The translations under genes were made by a program, and so were the position numbers. Below, piece by piece: positions 54,930 to 62,360 of a stretch of 64,000 nucleotides of DNA (within the stretch, counting starts at the first letter, position 1; each line of letters starts with the position of its first letter). Below the pieces are notes generated by a model. That model saw only the letters and a list, made by a program, of their open reading frames with translations, did not search any database and had not been told where the DNA came from. This DNA is from JAIRVZ01 sp031553415 (lineage in GTDB: Bacteria; Bacteroidota; Bacteroidia; Bacteroidales; Azobacteroidaceae): assembly GCA_031553415.1 (NCBI GenBank), contig JAVBLO010000007.1:62001-126000 (forward strand), read 5' to 3'.

Positions 54930-57220
54930 TGAAGAAACAAAAACTATTTGTGGCCCTGTTTTTGCTGTTAGCTCATTTTGTGAATGCAGCAGATAAATTA
55001 CCTGTGGATTATGTGGATTGTTTTACCGGAACCTCAAATTCCCGGTGGATGCTAGGACCTTATGCCCAACGCCCGATGGGAATGATAGAGTTAGGTCCTG
55101 ATAACCAGGGAAACCGCTGGATGGGAGGATATGAATATGCCATTAACAGTGTATCCGGATTCAGTCATATTCATGCATGGACAATGGGAGGATTAATGAT
55201 TATGCCTGCCACTGCCGATTTGGCGCTGGATAATCCCAGTCCGGATTCTCCTTACAAGGGAGCTAATGCCGGTTATCATTCCCGCATCATGAAGGAAACT
55301 GAAAAATCTTCACCCGGTTATTATGAAGTACATCTATATGACCATAATGTGAAAGCTGAAATTACCACAACTACTCGTTGCGGTTTTCAACGCTATACTT
55401 TCCCTGAATGTAAAGAATCGCGGATATTAATAGACTTACTTTTCCCTACAGAATGGGATTATGGATTTACTATCAGGAATGCAAAGATTACAAAGGTAAA
55501 TAACAGTGAGATTGAAGGCTATGCTGTTTGCCAATCCGGTAGCTGGAGTCCTTGGAATGATTGGACATTATATTTTGTAGTCCGTTTCAGTAAACCGTTT
55601 GAAGAACTTAATGGCTGGAATGAGGGATGTGAGAAAGATAACATTAAGGAAATTGAAGGAAAGGGAGACATTGGATTATATGCTATATGGAACACTAAGA
55701 AAGATGAAGTGATTATGGTGCAAAGTGGTGTGTCATTAGTAAGTCTTGAAGGAGCACGCGCTAATCTGAAAGAAGAGATGGATCCTTTCAACTGGAATTT
55801 CGAAGCTTGTGTGAAAGATGCCGGAAATGAATGGAACGCTCTTCTGTCAAAAATCAAAGTGGAAGGTGGAAGTGAAAAGAACAGACGCAAGTTCTATACC
55901 AATATGTATCGCGCTTTTGCCGGAAAACAAACATGGAATGATGTGGATGGTAAATACCGCGATGCCTGTGAGAATGTGCAACAATTAAAACCAGGGCAAA
56001 AGATGTACGGCGGAGATGCTTTCTGGAATTCTTACTGGAACCTGAACGGATTGTGGTCGTTGATGAGTCCCGAAATAATGGATAACTGGGTAACCACCCA
56101 ATTAGAAATGTATAAGCATACAGGATGGACTTCCAAAGGTCCGGCCGGTATTGAATATTCCGGTATCATGGAAGGTTCGCACGAAATTACTTTGATGGTT
56201 GCAGCCTATCAGAAAGGCATCCGCAAGGATGGAAATGAAATCTACGAAGCTGTAAAGAAAATGGTTACCGAACCGGGAATCAATCATCCCTGCGGCGGGC
56301 AATGCGGACAAATCGACCTTGATGCATATATCAAATATGGATATATGCCGATGGAAGTAAATGTAGTTTCCAAAACACTTGATTATTCTTATGATGACTA
56401 TTGTGTAGCACAAATGGCTAAAGCATTGAAGAATAAAAAAGATGCAACATATTTTGAAAAACGCTCAATGAATTACAGGAATGTGATTCATCCCGAGTAT
56501 AAATATGTGTGTCGTCGGGATAAAGACGGTAATTGGGACAAGGAATTTGATGTTTTCTCTAATAAAGGTTTTATTGAAGGAAACTCATGGCAATACACCT
56601 GGTATGTTCCGCACGATGTAAACGGATTGCTGGATATAATTGGCCGCGAAGAGGCAGCAAAACGATTGGAGGAGGGTTTTGAAAAATCACGTAAGCATAA
56701 CTTTTCAGCTCACGTATTCGACCGTACAATGGGACAGTCGGCAGAGTTCTATATCAATCAGGGAAATGAAGTGAATATGAGTTCGGCCTTTATTTTCAAC
56801 TATCTCGGCAAACCCTGGCTTTGCCAGCAATATACCCGAGAGATACTTGATTTGTATTATGGCGATACACCCTATCATGGTTGGGAAGGTGACGAAGACG
56901 AAGGACAAATGGGTGCCTGGTTCGTGATGTCGGCTATCGGTTTATTTGAGATGAATGGCGGAGTAACAGCCAATCCGGAATTTGATATTACCAGTCCTGT
57001 ATTTGATAAAATCACCATCACACTTGATAACCGTTATTATCCAGGTAAAGAATTTATAATTGAGGCAAAGAACAATTCTGATGAAAATAAATATATCGGG
57101 GCTGCTTATCTGAATGGAAAGAAATTAGATGTGTTGCGCATTCCTTTTGAAGCAATTAAAAAAGGAGGTAGTCTTGTGCTTGAAATGACAAACGATATAA
57201 AACAAACATATTGGTATTAA
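54929..57220 (+). CDS. GH92 alpha-mannosidase family protein
   Basis: A 763-residue secreted protein (signal peptide 1-20, LLLAHFVNAAD). GH92 landmarks: DYVDCFTGTSN then QRPMGMIELGPDNQGNRWMG, SGFSHIHAWTMGG, MYGGDAFWNSYWNLNGLWSL, the Ca-site region GNEVNMSSAFIFNYLGKPWL, and DEDEGQMGAWFVMSAIGLFE (around residue 655) which carries catalytic acidic residues. It departs from common GH92 enzymes in the N-terminal loop (SRWMLGPYA in place of a GHTFPGA-like segment), so its linkage or sugar specificity may differ. GH92 enzymes are calcium-dependent exo-alpha-mannosidases. Start chosen at ATG 54929 rather than the GTG at 54926. Confidence 0.9.
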   Translation: MKKQKLFVALFLLLAHFVNAADKLPVDYVDCFTGTSNSRWMLGPYAQRPMGMIELGPDNQGNRWMGGYEYAINSVSGFSHIHAWTMGGLMIMPATADLALDNPSPDSPYKGANAGYHSRIMKETEKSSPGYYEVHLYDHNVKAEITTTTRCGFQRYTFPECKESRILIDLLFPTEWDYGFTIRNAKITKVNNSEIEGYAVCQSGSWSPWNDWTLYFVVRFSKPFEELNGWNEGCEKDNIKEIEGKGDIGLYAIWNTKKDEVIMVQSGVSLVSLEGARANLKEEMDPFNWNFEACVKDAGNEWNALLSKIKVEGGSEKNRRKFYTNMYRAFAGKQTWNDVDGKYRDACENVQQLKPGQKMYGGDAFWNSYWNLNGLWSLMSPEIMDNWVTTQLEMYKHTGWTSKGPAGIEYSGIMEGSHEITLMVAAYQKGIRKDGNEIYEAVKKMVTEPGINHPCGGQCGQIDLDAYIKYGYMPMEVNVVSKTLDYSYDDYCVAQMAKALKNKKDATYFEKRSMNYRNVIHPEYKYVCRRDKDGNWDKEFDVFSNKGFIEGNSWQYTWYVPHDVNGLLDIIGREEAAKRLEEGFEKSRKHNFSAHVFDRTMGQSAEFYINQGNEVNMSSAFIFNYLGKPWLCQQYTREILDLYYGDTPYHGWEGDEDEGQMGAWFVMSAIGLFEMNGGVTANPEFDITSPVFDKITITLDNRYYPGKEFIIEAKNNSDENKYIGAAYLNGKKLDVLRIPFEAIKKGGSLVLEMTNDIKQTYWY

Positions 57221-57222
57221 AT

Positions 57223-58704
57223 ATGAAAATGCAAAACAGAGTTTTTATTATACTCGGATTTTTGCTGACGTGTTTCAGTCCGCATTTACCGGCGCAATCT
57301 AATCTATTTACCGGGACACAGAACCGGGTGGTTGTTTTTGCCCGTTTCAATGGTGATCCGGAAATAGATACACCACGCAGTAGTTTCGAATCAATGTTCA
57401 ATGGGGAAAATAATTCGTTCCGGTCTTATTTCAAAGCTGTTTCAAACAATCAGTTGATGGTTAATTCTCTGATGTATCCGCAAAACTCAGGAGTTAATGA
57501 TTCGTATGAACTGAAGTATTGCTATTATTGCTACGATAACTCGTGGAAAGGTACATATCCGGATTGTAAGGGAAATGATATTACTTCGTTGTTCGATATT
57601 AACATCGGATTCATTATCAAAGAGCTGGTTGCCAAGTTGGAAGAATCCGGTAATTTGCCGGATGCCTCAACCCTGGATGGTGATAATGACGGATGTATAG
57701 ATAATTTCGTGATTATATTCCGTGGTGCTGCCCGTGGCGCCAATAAAGGGATTTATTCTCCGCAGGTTGGCAAAGTCTCTTCTACATTCATTAATGCCAA
57801 TGGACAAATTCAACTGAAAGGTAAAACCATTCAAAACTATACGATTACTTACGAACGCAATTCGTTGGATACTCATTGCCGTTTCTTGCTCGAATACATG
57901 GGATTTCCTGTCCAGTATCGTTATGCTTCCACATTGGCTCGTACAGTTGGCGCCTGGGACCCGATGGACGGGCCTTTGTTATCTTATCCATTGGTTTATA
58001 ACCGGATGAAATATACCAACGGCAACTGGATTGATAATATTCCGCAAATCACAGAACCGGGTGTTTATTCGCTTTCTCCTGTTGGTAGCGCCACTAATTA
58101 TGCATATAAAATATTGTCCTCCGATAGCCAGCAGTACTGGGTTCTGGAATATCGCGACAAGTCGGCTGCATGGGATACTAACCTGCCGGAATCCGGATTG
58201 ATTATCTACCGGGTGAATACGAATTATACGGGTTCACTTACAACCAATCCTGAAGTTTACCTGTATCGTAAGAACGGTACATTTACCGAAGCAGGAAATA
58301 TTAACAATGCACCCTTTTCTGACCTTAACGGGCGAACATTGTTTAATTCAGGTTCCAATCCGGTCTCATTCCTGAGCAATGGAACAATTTCCGATGATAT
58401 TGACATTTCGGATATCCGGTTTGACAACGGGAAAATATCTTTCCGGGTAAATAAGGCTTATACATCTCTCAATACTGTAACAATTAATGACTGGAAAGCC
58501 TGTTTTGTGTCAGGCACACATGTTTTGCAGCTACAGGGTGAAGGCATGGAACAGTTGATAGTTACTGATATTTCAGGACGCATATTGGGTAATTATTCTA
58601 TCCGTGGATTGTCACAGATAGAACTTCCCGGTTTGAATCCGGGTGTTTACCTGGCAGTTGTTAAAGGTGAATCAGGAACAAAAATAATAAAGATAAACCC
58701 CTAA
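57223..58704 (+). CDS. M6-like protein without the zinc motif, T9SS-exported (probable pseudopeptidase)
   Basis: A 493-residue secreted protein. Signal peptide about 1-25. The body follows the M6 (immune inhibitor A) pattern: NRVVVFARFNGDP, SFRSYFKAVSNNQLMV, LDGDNDGCIDNFVIIFRG (151-168) and VGAWDPMDG (242-250). Where M6 enzymes have HExxH, this protein reads DTHCRFLLEYMGFP (216-229), so two of the three zinc ligands are gone. Peptidase activity is therefore unlikely. A T9SS type-A sorting domain ends the chain (about 420-493; QLIVTDISGRILGNYS). ATG 57223 lies 2 bp after GH92; a TTG at 57211 is not a credible start. The stop codon lies inside a repeat element. Confidence 0.75.
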   Translation: MKMQNRVFIILGFLLTCFSPHLPAQSNLFTGTQNRVVVFARFNGDPEIDTPRSSFESMFNGENNSFRSYFKAVSNNQLMVNSLMYPQNSGVNDSYELKYCYYCYDNSWKGTYPDCKGNDITSLFDINIGFIIKELVAKLEESGNLPDASTLDGDNDGCIDNFVIIFRGAARGANKGIYSPQVGKVSSTFINANGQIQLKGKTIQNYTITYERNSLDTHCRFLLEYMGFPVQYRYASTLARTVGAWDPMDGPLLSYPLVYNRMKYTNGNWIDNIPQITEPGVYSLSPVGSATNYAYKILSSDSQQYWVLEYRDKSAAWDTNLPESGLIIYRVNTNYTGSLTTNPEVYLYRKNGTFTEAGNINNAPFSDLNGRTLFNSGSNPVSFLSNGTISDDIDISDIRFDNGKISFRVNKAYTSLNTVTINDWKACFVSGTHVLQLQGEGMEQLIVTDISGRILGNYSIRGLSQIELPGLNPGVYLAVVKGESGTKIIKINP

Positions 58705-58794
58705 ATCCCCTAAAGGGGACTTTAGTGTGCGATAAATCATAGTTAACTACAAATATTTACGGCTCTAAAAGCCCCCTTTAGGGGGTTGGGGGGT
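58696..58794. repeat. REP-like paired hairpins overlapping a stop codon
   Basis: The left unit CCCCTAAATCCCCTAAAGGGG (58697 on) and right unit AAAGCCCCCTTTAGGGGG (58768 on) are inverted relatives, each with its own CCCYTTARRGGG palindrome, about 40 bp apart. This is the layout of paired REP units described in many Bacteroidetes and other bacteria. It overlaps the stop codon of the preceding gene (58702-58704) and fills the gap to the next gene. Confidence 0.7.
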
Positions 58795-58811
58795 GATAAA
58801 GATAAGAAATA

Positions 58812-60794
58812 ATGAAATATGTAATTAAAATATTCAGCACGCTTTTCCTGCTGGTATTAACAGCAAGAGCAAACAGTGTCAATGTTATTCCCAATGTAAA
58901 GATACTGAGTTCAACCAGTTCTGTGTCCGGAATGCCGGCTGCCAACCTTATAAACGGTTCGGGTATGTCGGCTGCCACTATAAACGGAACGCATGATAAT
59001 TCATCTACAGGTGCAACCATGTGGAGTTCGAACTATCAATGGTCGGATATTACCGTGACATTCGATTTGGGCATATTATATAATGTGAAAGAATTATATG
59101 TCTGGAATTTTAACCAGTCGGGTAACACCAACAAAGGAATGAAGAATGTAAAGATACAATGCTCTGCCGATAATTCGCAGTGGACTAATGTTACTCCACC
59201 TTCTAATCCGGGTTATACAGTAAATAACAACTATCCGTTTCAATTGGCGCAAGCTTCGGGAATGGAAAATATGTTGGCTACCAATCTCAACGACGGACAC
59301 AATACTCCGGTCAGTATCAGCGCCAACGCCCGCTATATCCGGATGTCCGCTGCACAATTGGGTTCTTCCGATGCTGGAAACTGGGGTGGTAACGCCATTG
59401 GGTTAAGCGAAGTGTTATTTACTACAGATGACGAATTGGCTGATGGCTATAAAATTGAAATAGATATTAATAACATTACTAATACCTGCGGAAACCTGGT
59501 TTTCGGTGGATGTCAAAGTCCTTCTTTCACTCATGCGCAAACAATCTACCCGCTATTCACCGATGCAGGAATGAATACTATTCGTACCGATTTATGGATT
59601 GAATCGATAGTCCCTGCTTTATCTTCAGTAGAAGAATATTACAACAATGTGAATGACTGTCAGAATCCCGATAAGTGGGATTACAGTAATGTTGAACTGA
59701 TGGTGCTGGCCAAAAAAGCCGGAATGAAAACAATGATGATTATTTCATATTGTCCTTCATGGCTTTCGTATAATGGAAAAAGCAGTGGTGTCCCTAAAGA
59801 TATGGATGTTTATACTGATATCCTACGTAAAATATACTCACGTTATCATCAGTATGTTGATTACGTAGAGTTTTATAACGAGCCGGGCTACTTCTTCAAG
59901 ATAGATGGAAGCCCTTACGAATCTGTTGGGCAAGCATTAGCTGATATGTATATCCCTTGCTACGAAGTTATCCAATCAATTACACCGGGTATGCCGATGG
60001 GAGGATTATCTGTTGTTACCCAGAACGATGGTGGAGTAGGGGGAAGTACCAATCGTGATTTTTTCAGTGACCCACGTATCAATACTTCCAATTTTAATTT
60101 CTATTCGCATCATGTGTACAGTGATTATGGTATAGAAACCTCGCAGGAAACTGTAACACGTGTTAAGGGTGAACTGGCTAAATTTGGCTTTGGTGATTTG
60201 CCGGTATGGTTTACCGAATGGAGCCGTTCTATTAATAATGCTGCAGATTCAATTTACTATACAGGAACCAAATCGCATACTTATGCCGGGAAATGTTTGG
60301 TGAACTGGATGCGTGACGGTTTAACCGGAGCTCATCACTGGAACTACCTGCAAGGCGTTTCAATTGGTTCAAAAGAGGCTGGTGCAAATACTGATGCTCA
60401 TGGCATGTATGCCTGGAATTCGACCAATAAAACCGGATACCTTCTTCCAAAGGCATTTGTGTTTAAGATGATGTCGCGATCATTGGGCTTGGGAAAAGGG
60501 ACTAATGAGGTACTGAAACTGGAAAACTCTGCAGGGCAACTACTCAATATGATTGCCTTTAAGAATTCTGATGGAATCACTTCAGTTGTAGCAGTGAATG
60601 AAGGCGCTTCAACCATACGTGTCGATCTCCGTGTTGCAGGACTGGCAGGTGTTTCCAAAGTAGAACAATATACAGTCACCTTTACTGAAAAAGGAGAAAC
60701 TCCCTCAACACCTTCTTTTACTTCTGATACTAAAACTCAGGTGGTAGTGGATGTGCCGCCATCATCTGTTGTAGGAGTTAAATTCGTTAAATAA
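58812..60794 (+). CDS. Secreted clan GH-A glycosidase (GH39/GH30-like) with N-terminal discoidin domain
   Basis: A 660-residue secreted enzyme. Signal peptide 1-20. Residues 25-205 are an F5/8 type C discoidin-like binding domain (QWSDITVTFDLGILYNVKEL, ARYIRMSAAQLG). Residues 210-560 form a (beta/alpha)8 barrel: GMNTIRTDLWIE, MMIISYCPSWLSYNGK, acid/base Glu357 in VEFYNEPGYF, FYSHHVYSDYG, and nucleophile Glu469 in VWFTEWSRS. A C-terminal beta domain follows (VVAVNEGASTIRVDLR). No T9SS sorting domain. The exact GH family was not settled by eye. In the second locus it likely cleaves another linkage of the mannose-containing glycan. Confidence 0.75.
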   Translation: MKYVIKIFSTLFLLVLTARANSVNVIPNVKILSSTSSVSGMPAANLINGSGMSAATINGTHDNSSTGATMWSSNYQWSDITVTFDLGILYNVKELYVWNFNQSGNTNKGMKNVKIQCSADNSQWTNVTPPSNPGYTVNNNYPFQLAQASGMENMLATNLNDGHNTPVSISANARYIRMSAAQLGSSDAGNWGGNAIGLSEVLFTTDDELADGYKIEIDINNITNTCGNLVFGGCQSPSFTHAQTIYPLFTDAGMNTIRTDLWIESIVPALSSVEEYYNNVNDCQNPDKWDYSNVELMVLAKKAGMKTMMIISYCPSWLSYNGKSSGVPKDMDVYTDILRKIYSRYHQYVDYVEFYNEPGYFFKIDGSPYESVGQALADMYIPCYEVIQSITPGMPMGGLSVVTQNDGGVGGSTNRDFFSDPRINTSNFNFYSHHVYSDYGIETSQETVTRVKGELAKFGFGDLPVWFTEWSRSINNAADSIYYTGTKSHTYAGKCLVNWMRDGLTGAHHWNYLQGVSIGSKEAGANTDAHGMYAWNSTNKTGYLLPKAFVFKMMSRSLGLGKGTNEVLKLENSAGQLLNMIAFKNSDGITSVVAVNEGASTIRVDLRVAGLAGVSKVEQYTVTFTEKGETPSTPSFTSDTKTQVVVDVPPSSVVGVKFVK

Positions 60795-60940
60795 ACGATA
60801 CCTGTTACCGGATTAAGAATGATTGTTACCAAACTGAATCTGATTTAGTGAGGGAATCCGTTGCTTTGTATCGTTGTTTTGACACAAAATACAGAAAATA
60901 AAAAACGTAAAACGTATTCATAAATTAAAAATTCATTATC

Positions 60941-62296
60941 ATGAAAAAGTTTATTTTTACTTCTTTGTTAATGCTGTTTGCAGCATTTTCTACCGGAACG
61001 TATGCCGGAGATGTGTTTATCGCCGGATTTGAAGATGGCGAAACCGGTTATACTATCAATAACAGTAACCGGTGGTACAGCTATTATGATTGGTCGATTG
61101 TAAATAACACGGAAACATCGGGAAAAAACAATACCGATAAATGTTTTATGGCTACTACTAATGTAGCAACTCCTCCCGATCGTTGGGGGTATTGGATGTG
61201 GATTGATTTGGATGAACCTATTACCATCACAGAATCAACCCGTTATCTTAAAATATTTGGTAAACGTTCACCTAATACAACAACAATGTCTGTCGGTGTA
61301 GCTAACGATGGTTATAAAGAAAGTACTTATTTCGGACAACAAAAACCTTCTTCAGTTGGAGTCTGGGGAGATATGGTGTTTGACTTGTTCAATGGAAAAA
61401 ACGCCGATGGATTGGAAAAAACATGTAAGAACTTGGAGGTGAGGACATTTGTCGTATTTCTCGGGACATGGAATGGGACAGAAGTTGGTACTTGTATGTT
61501 GGATAACATTGTACTTAGCGATAATGACGAACCGAGGGGCGCCGTTAAGGTTAATCCGGGTTTATTGGTTAATTTCGATAATGAAAGTCTGACCACTAAA
61601 AACTGGTCAGGTTTCGGAACTCAATCCGGCGAAGCTACTTATGCAATTACAACCAATACTGCAAAAACAGACACTAATCCAAGTGATAAAGTATTAAGAT
61701 ACAACAAGCCTGCCAATACAACCTGGTGGCATTCGTTAATGTGCTATCCTAACGAAATTATCCCTGTTGAATATCCTGGTATTTATTTCCACATCATGAT
61801 GCATATTCCTGATGCAACGACTACAACAGTTAATATTACTGCAACTTCAGGCTTAACTAAATCAGAAAAATTCTATCCGGAAGATGGCGAAAACTGGTTT
61901 GATTATGTAGTTGATGTTTCAGAATTGCATTATATCAACCAGGTAGCATTCCGTTTCAACCAAGACACAGAAGACAACTGGAACAATCCGGCCGGTTCAT
62001 ATTATGTAGATGATTATGTATTGAATGATGACCCGAATCCACGTACAACAATTACCCCGATGGGTATCAAGCCAACAGTAATCGGAAATTTGAAAGTATT
62101 CAACGAAAATGGTGTAATCCGTATAACCGGCGATGATTTGAAATCTGCTACAGCCTATTCAATCAGTGGTCAAATGGCGGCTAAACAAGCTGCTTCCGCT
62201 TCAGATATCCGTTTTAGCTTACCCAAAGGTTCTTACATTATTAAAGTTGAAAATGGAGCAGGTGCAGTTTCCTCAATTAAACACATAGCACTCTAA
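60941..62296 (+). CDS. T9SS-exported protein with two binding-like modules
   Basis: A 451-residue secreted protein. Signal peptide 1-22. Two beta-sandwich-like modules: residues 23-201, ending LDNIVLSDNDEPRG, and about 207-370, ending VDDYVLNDDPNPR. The terminal motif D-x-x-x-L-x-D-x-x-x-P-R recurs in the next gene. A T9SS type-A sorting domain closes it (about 375-451; AYSISGQMAAKQAA, SLPKGSYIIKVENG). No catalytic residues recognised. Likely a surface carbohydrate-binding protein. The gap before it (60795-60940) holds no clear signal. Confidence 0.65.
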   Translation: MKKFIFTSLLMLFAAFSTGTYAGDVFIAGFEDGETGYTINNSNRWYSYYDWSIVNNTETSGKNNTDKCFMATTNVATPPDRWGYWMWIDLDEPITITESTRYLKIFGKRSPNTTTMSVGVANDGYKESTYFGQQKPSSVGVWGDMVFDLFNGKNADGLEKTCKNLEVRTFVVFLGTWNGTEVGTCMLDNIVLSDNDEPRGAVKVNPGLLVNFDNESLTTKNWSGFGTQSGEATYAITTNTAKTDTNPSDKVLRYNKPANTTWWHSLMCYPNEIIPVEYPGIYFHIMMHIPDATTTTVNITATSGLTKSEKFYPEDGENWFDYVVDVSELHYINQVAFRFNQDTEDNWNNPAGSYYVDDYVLNDDPNPRTTITPMGIKPTVIGNLKVFNENGVIRITGDDLKSATAYSISGQMAAKQAASASDIRFSLPKGSYIIKVENGAGAVSSIKHIAL

Positions 62297-62360
62297 AGGA
62301 ATAGATATAAATAGGGCCCAATTAGCATTATTTACTATTAGTTTTATCAAAAAGCACAAA

